This document shows, one piece after another, positions 43,860-53,408 of a stretch of DNA of 64,000 nucleotides. Both the position numbers and the translations under genes were made by a program. Every line of letters starts with the position of its first letter. The stretch's first letter is position 1. Source of the DNA: Clostridiales bacterium (GTDB taxonomy: Bacteria > Bacillota > Clostridia > Saccharofermentanales > Saccharofermentanaceae); NCBI GenBank assembly GCA_017964005.1, contig JAGCSR010000014.1:1-64000 (forward strand). Reading direction: 5' to 3'. A model generated the notes under the pieces. The model had not been told where the DNA came from. It saw nothing but the letters and a program-made list of their open reading frames with translations, and did not search any database.

Positions 43860-46247
43860 ATGAGAAAGATCAAGATCACAGCCGCAGTTTTGGCAGTCAC
43901 AATGCTGATGCCTATACTTACATCCTGTTCATCAGGCAATAAAGCGACAACCGTTGTCAAGGAAGATGATCCCTGGTACGAATCGACCAAGTTCAAGCTC
44001 AACAGAGACATCCGGGAAAACGAAGCCGAGGGGAATTCCGTAGTGTGTTCGAGCAATGACAGGGTCTTCTCCTTGTATTGCTCATCCGGGGATCTGTGGG
44101 CTACCACCAGAACGGTCCTGGACGCCTATGATCTTGAAGGTAATCTTGCCAACCGCGTGGAAGTCTCACCTCCGGAGGGTTACTATGTCACTTCAATTTA
44201 CTCCATGTCGGCCGACCCTGACGGGAAAACCGTAAATGCAGCTGTTTACCTGAACGAAGCGAAAGATTATGGTGCCGCTTTCGTAAGCATAGATACCCAA
44301 ACCGGTGAATTGACAAAGATCAATAATATATTCAGTAAGGAAGCATCAGCAGTATTGAACGGTAAACCCAACATCATGAATGCAACTTACATAGGAGAAT
44401 ACATTATCCTTAAGGTTTTTGATGATCCCGGTACCTCTTTGGCTTTCCGAAGTGATCTTTTATTGTTTAAGAACTGCGAATTAGTCGCCAAACTCGATCT
44501 TGAGACGGCAAATTCCGTCTATACGATGGACGGATACTCAATAGATCCTGCTTCCGGGTCATTGTATGTGGCAGCTTATGAAGAATCGGATATTGCTTCT
44601 TTGGAATTTGACATCAATAACGGGAAGCTTAAGAACAAGTTCAGCCTTCAGGATGACAATAACAAATCGATCAAGATAGCGGAATACGCATCAACTGACA
44701 GAGGCGAATTGTGTAAGCTCGATTCATTAGGAAATGTCATGATGATCGATGTTAATGATATGACACCCAAGACAGTGATCGATACTAACTGGTACACACC
44801 GTATTTCCATCCTTTGGAAACCGGGAATAATCTCACCACTTCCTCGATCCTGAGCTGTACCGAAGACAGGACGATAATCCTGGATACCGCGTCAATATCA
44901 TACGGGCTCGACGACGACAATGTATATGAATACATAACAGTATTGAAGAAAGCCGACAAGAACCCTCATGCGGGCAAAAAGGTGGTGGACCTTGCATTGC
45001 CTCCGAATTCGAGTGTCTCGGAATATCTTGCAAAGTCCATATATGAATTCAACAAGACCGACGATGAATATCTCATAAGGATATGGGACAAATATAAGTC
45101 GGGATTTACATTGGGAAGATTCGTCGGCTCTTCCGCCTCTGTAGATCATGAGACAGATAAGATGATCCAGGATCTTAAGGGCGGCGACGCACCGGACCTT
45201 GTTATCGGAATACAAAAGAATTACGCGATGCGGGATGATATCTTTATGGACTTGACAGGATTTCTCGATCCTGAAGTCCTGGACAAACAATACGGTAATA
45301 TCCTTGATGCGGCAAAGGTCAACGGTAAGCAATACTTCCTCCCCGTGACTTTGGAGATAGAAGGACTTGTTACCAAAGCGGATCTTGTAAAAGACGGGGC
45401 AGTCGGGATAACTTTCGAAGACTTTGACAATATGGTCAAAAACGATCTTCACGGTTTCTCCCCTTACGATTATCCGAATGAATTCGAATATAACAAACGC
45501 TCATTCATCCTGTCCTGCATAGATATAAAGAGCGCCATCGAGGGTGAAAGGGTAGAATTCGGAACGGATCAGTTCCGTGCCGCAGTCGAATATGCAAAAG
45601 ACAACTTCGAATATGACGATATCCTGAGCATGCCGAGAGGTCACTCAAGCGAATGGGAGAAGCTTCACAAAGAAGGATGCGGTTATACGAAGATGACGGA
45701 TTTCCTTAAATTTGTATATACATGTGCTGATTCCAAAGATCACTATGTCATTATCGGAACACCTTCCATCGAAGCATCCGGTCCCAGATTCAAAGCGGTA
45801 GATTCCATATCCGTATCTTCTGCTACCGATATGAAAGACGGCTGCAGGAAATTCATCAACTATCTCTTCTCAGGCGCAGCCTTCAGTTCAGACGATTGTG
45901 AATTCCGTCAAATAGTAACCAACAAGGAGATCATGAGCAAAAACATCGCAACTCTTGCCCGGGTCAATAACGATGCCTATAAGAGATACAGAGCATCGAT
46001 AAGCAGCGGTGCGATAATCGTACCTGTGTATGTGGAAAGGGCTAATGGCGACAAGGAAGCAACGGATGATATGTGTCAAAGCTTCCAAGACTGCATGTCA
46101 ACGATCTCAACCTACTACTACGAAGATCAGGAGATCTTAAGATTCCTTGATGAAGAGATCGCTCCATACTATGCAGGCGACCGCACCCTTGACGACGTCA
46201 TATCTGTCTTAAATGACAGGGCCACCAAATACATAAAAGAGTTGTAA
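43860..46247 (+). CDS. Large solute-binding lipoprotein 2 (propeller + SBP)
   Basis: A 795-aa close paralogue of the preceding gene, with the same signal peptide pattern (MRKIK..., LTSC), the same KEDDPWYESTKFKL start, and the same VVDLALPPNSSVSEYLAKSIYEFN and GGDAPDLVIGIQKNYAMRDDIF motifs. Divergence is concentrated in the propeller region and around the predicted ligand side (HGFSPYDYPNEFEYNKR is kept). Tandem duplication with ligand change is the likely origin. The start follows GGGGG. Confidence 0.85.
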   Translation: MRKIKITAAVLAVTMLMPILTSCSSGNKATTVVKEDDPWYESTKFKLNRDIRENEAEGNSVVCSSNDRVFSLYCSSGDLWATTRTVLDAYDLEGNLANRVEVSPPEGYYVTSIYSMSADPDGKTVNAAVYLNEAKDYGAAFVSIDTQTGELTKINNIFSKEASAVLNGKPNIMNATYIGEYIILKVFDDPGTSLAFRSDLLLFKNCELVAKLDLETANSVYTMDGYSIDPASGSLYVAAYEESDIASLEFDINNGKLKNKFSLQDDNNKSIKIAEYASTDRGELCKLDSLGNVMMIDVNDMTPKTVIDTNWYTPYFHPLETGNNLTTSSILSCTEDRTIILDTASISYGLDDDNVYEYITVLKKADKNPHAGKKVVDLALPPNSSVSEYLAKSIYEFNKTDDEYLIRIWDKYKSGFTLGRFVGSSASVDHETDKMIQDLKGGDAPDLVIGIQKNYAMRDDIFMDLTGFLDPEVLDKQYGNILDAAKVNGKQYFLPVTLEIEGLVTKADLVKDGAVGITFEDFDNMVKNDLHGFSPYDYPNEFEYNKRSFILSCIDIKSAIEGERVEFGTDQFRAAVEYAKDNFEYDDILSMPRGHSSEWEKLHKEGCGYTKMTDFLKFVYTCADSKDHYVIIGTPSIEASGPRFKAVDSISVSSATDMKDGCRKFINYLFSGAAFSSDDCEFRQIVTNKEIMSKNIATLARVNNDAYKRYRASISSGAIIVPVYVERANGDKEATDDMCQSFQDCMSTISTYYYEDQEILRFLDEEIAPYYAGDRTLDDVISVLNDRATKYIKEL

Positions 46248-46307
46248 GCGGTAGACTATTGTAGTATAACAAAAATGATTCTGTAACTTGTACGGGAGGA
46301 TATTGCA

Positions 46308-48773
46308 ATGAAAAAAGCGGTATCTGTTATCATTTCTGTTATATTGCTCTTTACGGCCTTTGTTACAGGTTGCAACAAAGCCGATAATGATAACACTAAT
46401 ACTAACACTAATGGAGTCCCCAGGAAGATAACAGAGGATTCGATCTGGTACGATACAACGCGTCTTGAGATAGACATATCGGATAAAGGAACTCAGATAG
46501 GTTTTGAACCTATCTGTTCTGATGACGAGAACATATATCTTTACTGCGACATATACAAGGAACCGGTAACAAAGGAAGAGTGGGAAGCTACAAACGGCGG
46601 ATCAAGCTGGGGCGAGGTCATAAAGTATTCATATAAAGACCAAAAGATAGTATGGGACAAGAAGGTTGATAACAACTCATCCGTATTCCGTAATAAGGAT
46701 GACCTTGTCATAATGACCAGTATTCATGATCCGGACACATATAAGGATACAAGATCTTTATTCAAGATGGATGATGCCACAGGTGAGATCAAAGAAGAGA
46801 TCAAAGGGACCAAGATCTTAACAACTCTTAATCTACTCCCTGCGGGAAGCTATATTGTGGCGATTATTCCACAGGAATCCGGTCTTGCTTTCTGCGTTTC
46901 ACAAACCAATATGGACGGATCTGTTACTCCCATCATACACATTATGGATGATGCGGGTAATGTTACGACTAAGAATATTCAGTCTGAATGCAAAAAACTA
47001 GATATCAGGCAATATTTCCGTTTTTGCAAGATGAGCGATAATGAGATACTGGTTAAGGGCGGAGACTGGAATGATTCTTCCGGTTTTATCATGAACACAA
47101 GTGATGATACATATAAGCCTGTTGCCGAGAAAAGCCCGCTTATCGGGGGAAATGCTCAGGGCAGTCATGACTGGAGATACTGCGGAAACGGTGTTTGCTA
47201 TTCGGATAATTACGGAATTAACATGTACGACGCGTCTTCTGATACAGAGATGCGAAGTCTCGATTTCAATAATGCGAATACGGACAGATATGAATTTTTA
47301 GGAGATATGAGACCGCTTGTATATTCTGACACAAAGATCGTCATGGGCGGAATGGCCCAAACCGCGAACGGCGACGGTAAATATGTTATCTATGTATTTG
47401 ACAAGGCAGAGAAGAACCCGAATGCCAAAAAGACAGTTATCACTGTTGCAGATACTGTGGATGATTTTACCCAAGGTCTCTCCCGGTCCATATATGAATT
47501 CAACAACAACAGTAACGATGTATATGTAGCGCTGGATGACAGGTATTTCCTCAGCAGTTATCTGGAAGAAGAAGAAATGGTCGATTACAAAAAAGCTATA
47601 AACGACGATTATTTTGGCGGAACCAAGAAGAAATGGGACAGACTGCTGTCTTCGAGGATGACATCCAAACTCCGTATGGATATACTGTCGGGCAAAGGCC
47701 CCGATATCATACTCAATGCGTCAAGTTATTCACAACTTGACAACGGAGATGTCTTTGCAGATCTGTCCGGCAGATTAGATGCTCTCGATCAGGATCTTTA
47801 CGATAATGTTATCGACTTCTTCAAGACAGATGGTAAACTCTATCAGGTTCCCGTATCATTCACTGTCTCGGGTATGACGGAGATCATGTATGATGAACAC
47901 GGACCCTATTACAATAATCCGTTTGGGGACGGGAAAACGGGTGTTACTTTCGACGAATTCGAAGAATATGTAATAAACAAATCTAACGGCAAGAACTATT
48001 TTACTTTCCGTTTTTCAAGAGATGAACTGTTTATGCTCCTTTTCAAGAGGATCGAGAAGGATCTTATCAGGGATGGCAGATTCGAAGCGGACTGTGAGCA
48101 GTTCAGAAAAACAGCTGAATATGCCATGAACACTTCGAATGAAAGATCGTATGCATCGGAACTGCAAGAAATGAATGACGAAGAAGAAATATCGCTTTTC
48201 CAAAACGATATCCAGATATTGGCTAATGACAGATATACTTTCCCGGGGGCAGGAGTAGCGGGGGTTCCTACAGCAGACGGCAGCGTCGGGCCAATGGCAT
48301 ATTCTGATGCATCTGCCGGAATAACCTGTGCCTGCAGTAATCCCGACGCCGCATGGGAATTTGTATCTTTTCTTCTCTCTCCTTCGGGGCAGAAGATAAT
48401 GGTCGATTACCGTCTTCCTCAGTTCGCCATCAATCGTGATGCGATGAAAGATATTGCTTACGAATATGAGAAATTGTTGATGACTCCCAATCCGAGGGAA
48501 TATAATTACGAGCCCGGGAACGAGGAAACACATAACAGGAAGATGCCCCCTAATCCGACCGAAGAAGAGATAAGAGACAAGACCGATAAGGAAATGAAGA
48601 AAGCTGAAGATTTTATATTGTCTCTGTCGGGTTCTGTTAAAAGTGATACAGATATTGAGAATGTCGTATTAGAAGAAATGGCATCCTACTTCTCGCAGGA
48701 TAAATCCCTCGATGATGTCATACCGATCATCAACAACAGAGTCAACACGATCCTTGCAGAAAGGCATAAGTAA
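46308..48773 (+). CDS. Large solute-binding lipoprotein 3 (propeller + SBP)
   Basis: An 821-aa third, more distant member: lipobox VTGC, an Asn/Thr-rich linker (DNDNTNTNTN), the conserved TEDSIWYDTTRLEID, then propeller-like repeats. The binding domain starts VITVADTVDDFTQGLSRSIYEFN and has GKGPDIILNASSYSQL. A C-terminal stretch GQKIMVDYRLPQFAINRDAM fits sugar-binding proteins. GGGAGG is 8 nt before the ATG. Intergenic spacing of 55-60 nt suggests the three genes share a transcript. Confidence 0.85.
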   Translation: MKKAVSVIISVILLFTAFVTGCNKADNDNTNTNTNGVPRKITEDSIWYDTTRLEIDISDKGTQIGFEPICSDDENIYLYCDIYKEPVTKEEWEATNGGSSWGEVIKYSYKDQKIVWDKKVDNNSSVFRNKDDLVIMTSIHDPDTYKDTRSLFKMDDATGEIKEEIKGTKILTTLNLLPAGSYIVAIIPQESGLAFCVSQTNMDGSVTPIIHIMDDAGNVTTKNIQSECKKLDIRQYFRFCKMSDNEILVKGGDWNDSSGFIMNTSDDTYKPVAEKSPLIGGNAQGSHDWRYCGNGVCYSDNYGINMYDASSDTEMRSLDFNNANTDRYEFLGDMRPLVYSDTKIVMGGMAQTANGDGKYVIYVFDKAEKNPNAKKTVITVADTVDDFTQGLSRSIYEFNNNSNDVYVALDDRYFLSSYLEEEEMVDYKKAINDDYFGGTKKKWDRLLSSRMTSKLRMDILSGKGPDIILNASSYSQLDNGDVFADLSGRLDALDQDLYDNVIDFFKTDGKLYQVPVSFTVSGMTEIMYDEHGPYYNNPFGDGKTGVTFDEFEEYVINKSNGKNYFTFRFSRDELFMLLFKRIEKDLIRDGRFEADCEQFRKTAEYAMNTSNERSYASELQEMNDEEEISLFQNDIQILANDRYTFPGAGVAGVPTADGSVGPMAYSDASAGITCACSNPDAAWEFVSFLLSPSGQKIMVDYRLPQFAINRDAMKDIAYEYEKLLMTPNPREYNYEPGNEETHNRKMPPNPTEEEIRDKTDKEMKKAEDFILSLSGSVKSDTDIENVVLEEMASYFSQDKSLDDVIPIINNRVNTILAERHK

Positions 48774-48802
48774 GATCAATCCTGAATTATCTGCTCCAAG
48801 CC

Positions 48803-48822
48803 CGAGAGTAATCTCGAGCTTT
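48803..48822 (+). terminator. Terminator after the lipoprotein cluster
   Basis: CGAGA-GTAA-TCTCG hairpin, extended by partly paired GC/GC flanks, then AGCTTTTACG. It lies 30 nt after the stop at 48773. Confidence 0.5.
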
Positions 48823-48827
48823 TACGT

Positions 48828-48854
48828 CGTGAAGTCACAAATTGTGACTTCACG
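48828..48854. repeat. Perfect 13-bp inverted repeat
   Basis: CGTGAAGTCACAA and its exact complement TTGTGACTTCACG flank a single A. It lies in the 456-nt gap 48774-49229, in which no gene is seen. Confidence 0.85.
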
Positions 48855-49174
48855 AATTCCGTCTATTCATAAACATAGCAAAACGGGAAATGTTTTCAAG
48901 CGGCATATGGGCTATGTCAATACAATGCAATTTCATTGTTGGAGCAATGTTCAGCAATGTATGTGTAACAGCGTATGGCGTATTATGTCGAGATAACCAA
49001 TACTGCTTGTTTTCTGTTGTTCATCCAAGTTGTCCGTTTGTCTGCAGACTTTACAAACAACTTTTTACTTCATGTCACTTATAGTTCTCCAAAAGTCTTT
49101 TTACTATTTTATCATTTACGAAAAACCGGACCCCGGAAATAAAACAAAACCTATATTTTGAGCGGATTAGATGA

Positions 49175-49198
49175 TAAAGTAACAATATTGTTACTTTA
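49175..49198. repeat. Perfect 24-nt palindrome upstream of the PEBP lipoprotein
   Basis: TAAAGTAACAAT joined directly to ATTGTTACTTTA, 31 nt before the ATG at 49230. Its position over the expected promoter and leader makes it a candidate operator. The core GTAACAAT/ATTGTTAC resembles the GTCACAA/TTGTGAC core of the palindrome at 48828. Confidence 0.75.
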
Positions 49199-49229
49199 GG
49201 CCTTGTGATCTATCGGGAGGGGACCTGGC

Positions 49230-49955
49230 ATGAATATACATAAGATCATATCTATATTGCTCATAACATCTTTTGCATTATCTTTTGCAGGATGCAGTTC
49301 AAACACAGATAACACAACGACCACAAACACAACTTCAGAAGCCGGCACGGAAACTTCAGCAAGTACCGAGACAACGGAATCTGCTGCCAGTTCTAAAGGC
49401 AGTGAGGCATCAAAGATAAATGAGTTCTTTATAAAGATCAATTATCTTGAAGGCTTTGATACATTCGAACTAAGTTCCGCTGATCTTAGCGGTGATACAT
49501 GGGCTGATTCGTTCTCCACCACAACAAAGGGTAAGGACCAGTCGCCCCAGCTGTCATGGGCGCCCGTTGAAGGAGCAAGTTCTTACGTAATATATATGCT
49601 CGACCAGTTTGGCCGTGATCCGACGACTTATTGGAAATCAAATGATGTTAAAGAAACAGATCTTCCCTCAGGCTGGGCTCCCAAGAGTGAATACATCGGT
49701 CCTGTCCGCCACACGGACGGTTTTGCCCATCCTTATGTCATCTACGTTGTAGCTCTCCGTCAGGCAGTTAAAGAAGCTCCCGGTGATTTCTACAACGTCA
49801 CATTCAAGTTCGAAGATAAGAGAAAGACTCTCAATACTGACGATAACGGCAAGAGCGGTAACATCGTAGCCTATGGCCGTATTGCAGGTTACTACGCAGG
49901 CGAGGAGAATTTCTCGGATCCTTCTGAATGGGTCAAGTGGGTAACCGAGGATTAA
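49230..49955 (+). CDS. PEBP (YbhB/YbcL-type) lipoprotein
   Basis: A 241-aa secreted lipoprotein: lipobox FAGC near residue 22, a Thr/Ser/Ala linker (about 25-60), then a phosphatidylethanolamine-binding-protein fold with SPQLSWAPVEGASSYVIYMLD, YIGPVRHTDGFAHPYVIYVVAL and a C-terminal DPSEWVKWV. Bacterial members bind small anionic ligands; their role is poorly known and most are not lipoproteins. GGGAGGGG lies before the ATG. Confidence 0.85.
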   Translation: MNIHKIISILLITSFALSFAGCSSNTDNTTTTNTTSEAGTETSASTETTESAASSKGSEASKINEFFIKINYLEGFDTFELSSADLSGDTWADSFSTTTKGKDQSPQLSWAPVEGASSYVIYMLDQFGRDPTTYWKSNDVKETDLPSGWAPKSEYIGPVRHTDGFAHPYVIYVVALRQAVKEAPGDFYNVTFKFEDKRKTLNTDDNGKSGNIVAYGRIAGYYAGEENFSDPSEWVKWVTED

Positions 49956-50029
49956 GACTCTGCCTTTGCTTTTACGATAACGAACAAGATGAAAGATTGC
50001 GCTTACATCATTAAGGAACTCTATTCAAC

Positions 50030-51634
50030 ATGGACTTAACTTCAAAAGAAGCCAGAAAGATCCTGAAAGACTATTACACCTGGTATTGGGATGAATACTA
50101 CGAGCGAACATGGGAAGGCATGAGCGGGTCATTTTCCCGGCTTTTTGGTGTCGATCCTTCTATGAACATGCACGACACTATGAATAAGGTGTTCGGTTAT
50201 GATGATGCGAAGCCCTACCACGAGAAAGTCGACCACTCTCTTGATATCAGAAGAGGCATCGAAAAAGGTGTCCTCATAGAGCCTCGCAACTGCAGTCACG
50301 ATGAGGTGATGAATGAACTGAAGAAGGCCTGGAATGCTCTTGATATCAAGGATCTTGTGAACGGTTTTCTTTATAGTCTCTCGACAGGAAGGAATCAGTA
50401 CAGAACGGCTCTTGCGAGTTATCTTATAGCGCGCGTCATGCCTGAGCATGAAGCTAAGCGCGAAAGCGTGATGGGTCCGGCCCGTCTAAACGATGCGTGC
50501 CCCGTCTGCGGTATGAAGCTAAACGAAGATTACGTATGTCATATTGAAGATTCGTTATCCAGATACACTTTATACTATCCTCAGAAGGCCACCATACCGG
50601 AAATGCAGACCCCGGAATATGTGTTATTTGATCTCAAGCAGTTTAAAGATCTTCCCAAGGTGTCTTATACGGAAAAAGATGTTGAGATCCTCGTAAATAT
50701 CTTAAAGCTCGCAGAGAGCATGGGCGACCATAACAATTACACTGCGCTGCAAAAGCTCATTACAAGATCGCAAATATTAGATGCCACCGGCAACGAGATA
50801 AACGTGATACTAGGTGTTCTGTCCGTGTGCGGAGTCTTACAGACGCCTGAACGCAAAGGCTTTGCAGAGAAGTTTACGAATATAGCTGACAGGAGGAATT
50901 ACGGTCTGGAGACTGAAATCTCTTATCCGCTGTTCCATTGGCACGGCAGGAACGGCGTAGATAAGAAGGCTCTTAAAGAAATCTTCCCTTCATGTGTGAC
51001 AGAGGCTTTGGAAACAGATAAAAAGGATGTCTCTTTGACTGAGGTATATTCAAAATCGAAGACCAAGTCAAAAACTCCCAAAGAAACAGGAGAAAGATTC
51101 TTTACTGACGGAAAACATATGATCGAGTTGGATGACAGGATCAGGCATTATTATGGTCTGCAAAGGCTTGATCCTTCCTGGCATAAGGAAGTCAGATACT
51201 CGCGCCTCTACGACGGATACACAAGGACTGAGGTCTATTTTGAAGGCAACAGTATCAAGAAAGTTATAAGTGAGAAAGGAGATGTAAGAGGCGGTGTCTT
51301 TCACATCTATGCTTACACCGAGAAAGATATGTTTGCCGAGACGGAGGACAGATATCTTCTCCTTCCCAAGACATCCAGGGGAAGTAAGAAGCCGTGGACC
51401 CCGTCGCTTCTGGAAACATTTACATATATGGGAGCGTATCTAAATATCAATTTCGGAGGGAGTGATTTCTTCACATATAACTACCAGAACAATAAGCGGC
51501 TTCCCCTGCCGAGTCCTACAGATCTGAACGTGTCATATGTAAGAACGCCCATCGAATTCTATACATACACGGAAGCATATATCAGAAGTGTTCCAGACAA
51601 CTACGAAGAGATATTGAATGATTATTTGAGCTAG
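50030..51634 (+). CDS. Uncharacterised 534-aa protein with CPVCG knuckle
   Basis: I do not recognise a family. It is a soluble protein with a Trp/Tyr-rich start (YYTWYWDEYYERTWEGM) and a helical region to about 150. A single metal-knuckle-like CPVCGMKLNEDYVCH lies near residue 162. A charged linker (about 335-355) leads to a beta-rich C-terminal third (RYSRLYDGYTRTEVYFEGNSIKKVI, FHIYAYTEKDMF). There is no signal peptide or membrane segment. The ribosome site is weak (AAGGAA, 12 nt away). It appears to open a cassette with the next two genes. Confidence 0.65.
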   Translation: MDLTSKEARKILKDYYTWYWDEYYERTWEGMSGSFSRLFGVDPSMNMHDTMNKVFGYDDAKPYHEKVDHSLDIRRGIEKGVLIEPRNCSHDEVMNELKKAWNALDIKDLVNGFLYSLSTGRNQYRTALASYLIARVMPEHEAKRESVMGPARLNDACPVCGMKLNEDYVCHIEDSLSRYTLYYPQKATIPEMQTPEYVLFDLKQFKDLPKVSYTEKDVEILVNILKLAESMGDHNNYTALQKLITRSQILDATGNEINVILGVLSVCGVLQTPERKGFAEKFTNIADRRNYGLETEISYPLFHWHGRNGVDKKALKEIFPSCVTEALETDKKDVSLTEVYSKSKTKSKTPKETGERFFTDGKHMIELDDRIRHYYGLQRLDPSWHKEVRYSRLYDGYTRTEVYFEGNSIKKVISEKGDVRGGVFHIYAYTEKDMFAETEDRYLLLPKTSRGSKKPWTPSLLETFTYMGAYLNINFGGSDFFTYNYQNNKRLPLPSPTDLNVSYVRTPIEFYTYTEAYIRSVPDNYEEILNDYLS

Positions 51635-51679
51635 GTTAAATATACAGCATAGATAACTAAATCATGAATAAGATGAACT

Positions 51680-52063
51680 ATGAAAAACAGAGAGAATAAT
51701 AAAAAATCCAGAGAGGCAAGACTGATATGGGAGAAGATCGGACAGAGTATAGATACTCCTTGCCCTTTGTGTGGACAGCATAGCAAGATGTACATTTTTA
51801 AGTATGATGCTTTGGCATGTATTAACTGTAATGAATGGCTCGAGAAGGCCTGCACGGATCCAACCTGTTCATTTTGTGCCGGAAGACCGGAAACCCCATA
51901 TGAAGTATATTGGAGAGAGAAAGAGTCTCCTTCTGATGCTACAGCGATCAAAAGATGGCGCAGGGACAATTATGCCCATAAGGAAAACGGACGGTTAAGG
52001 CACGAGAAAAAAGATAAACTCAGGAATTTTGTGAACCAGGGAACTAGCTGTAATGAAGTATGA
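51680..52063 (+). CDS. Small zinc-ribbon protein
   Basis: A 127-aa, highly charged protein with three Cys pairs: CPLCG near 28, CINC near 47 and CTDPTCSFC near 58, followed by RPETPYEVYW and a basic tail. The spacing suggests two zinc-binding knuckles. Its last codons overlap the start of the HEAT-like gene by 11 nt, so the two are coupled. Function is unknown; a partner or adaptor of the HEAT-like protein is plausible. Confidence 0.65.
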   Translation: MKNRENNKKSREARLIWEKIGQSIDTPCPLCGQHSKMYIFKYDALACINCNEWLEKACTDPTCSFCAGRPETPYEVYWREKESPSDATAIKRWRRDNYAHKENGRLRHEKKDKLRNFVNQGTSCNEV

Positions 52064-53372
52064 TTTTGAACACTATCTGCAAGCAGGTCACGGACGTGCG
52101 TATGTGATTGCCAGAGCTGATCCGGAACGCTACCGCGACAGGATCATGGCGGCATGCAGGAAAGATTATTCTTTCGATATGCAAAGTGAAGGATCGCGTG
52201 CATTTCTGACTTATGATCTTATCTCATTATATGAAGATCCCACACCGTTTATCGAAGCCATTAAGGAAAGCTATAAAGACCCTGTTGCAGATAAGGATTG
52301 GAATCAGATTTGCTATCTAACTGATCTTCTCTTATTATTCGGACAAAGAAAAACTGTTATCAAAAAGTATAAGCAGCTCGAAAAGCATTTGTATTCAGAT
52401 GAACCGCTGTGCGATATGGTCCCGCTTTGTCAGCCATTTGAATATGTTGCCATTAAACTCATAGAGGACAGCAGCATAAAAATTATCTGGAATGTGGTAA
52501 ATGATATTGGCAAATGGTTCTTATCAAGGACAGAAGATCCCCAACGTTTGTTATCGCAGTTCTTATGGTTTGACGGTAATCTTGAAGACGAGCTCGGTGA
52601 AGGCAGATTCGATGAACTGCTCAAGTACAACAGTGATTCTGACGGCGTCAAAGAATATGTAAGGATCATGTCTCTCCCGCATGAATTTGGACGGAAAGAC
52701 GGGGTCCAACATGCAACATCGGAAATCGTGATGTCCTGGATCAGGAAAGAGCCGAAGATAGAGCGCTCAGAGATGATGGCCCGAGGCTTAATGACCATGA
52801 GCAGAACGGAAGCCTTAAAGCTTGCGGAACAGTTCATAATTGAAACTGATACGGATATAAAGGCAAGTATTGCCTCTGTATTTACTTCCGGAAAATACCG
52901 CTGGCCTCTTGACGCAGGTTTACTCATCGAGTGTGCTGCATCAGACAATCCGAGATTGGCCGAAGAGGTAAGATCAGCTCTCTCACTCCTAAAAGACGAG
53001 CGTTTGCACGATTATGCGATTTCTATCCTGGAGAAAGGTTTTGATTCCACTGCAGCCAGTATCCTGATAAATAACATCAGGAAAAGCGATGAATCATTTA
53101 TCCTGAGCCTTCTGGAAGAACTTCCGGTAACTGAAGAGAATGAGGAAGATTGGCACGGGATCGCTTCTGACATCGGCGGTAACGGGGACAATCCCGAGTT
53201 GCCCGAATCGCTGCTTACTTGGGCTTATGAATCCACATTGTGTTCATGGTGCCGTAAGAATATAGTTGAGAAAATGATTAAAAGGGGCATGCTGACTGCT
53301 GAAATTAAAGAAGAACTTCGTTGGGATGCTAATCTGGATATTAGCAAAATGATTGATGAAGATTGGGAATAG
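52053..53372 (+). CDS. HEAT-repeat-like helical protein
   Basis: A 439-aa, almost fully helical protein opening MKYDFEHYLQAGHGRAYV. From about 215 there are repeating two-helix units (RGLMTMSRTEALKLAEQFI, DIKASIASVFTSGKYRWPLD, DNPRLAEEVRSALSLLKDERLHDYAISILEK) like HEAT or PBS-type repeats. No catalytic motif seen. It probably binds a protein or nucleic acid partner. The overlap with the zinc-ribbon gene points to joint action. Confidence 0.65.
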   Translation: MKYDFEHYLQAGHGRAYVIARADPERYRDRIMAACRKDYSFDMQSEGSRAFLTYDLISLYEDPTPFIEAIKESYKDPVADKDWNQICYLTDLLLLFGQRKTVIKKYKQLEKHLYSDEPLCDMVPLCQPFEYVAIKLIEDSSIKIIWNVVNDIGKWFLSRTEDPQRLLSQFLWFDGNLEDELGEGRFDELLKYNSDSDGVKEYVRIMSLPHEFGRKDGVQHATSEIVMSWIRKEPKIERSEMMARGLMTMSRTEALKLAEQFIIETDTDIKASIASVFTSGKYRWPLDAGLLIECAASDNPRLAEEVRSALSLLKDERLHDYAISILEKGFDSTAASILINNIRKSDESFILSLLEELPVTEENEEDWHGIASDIGGNGDNPELPESLLTWAYESTLCSWCRKNIVEKMIKRGMLTAEIKEELRWDANLDISKMIDEDWE

Positions 53373-53408
53373 TTATTAGACAGATAAACTTAACGACAGA
53401 AGGACAGA

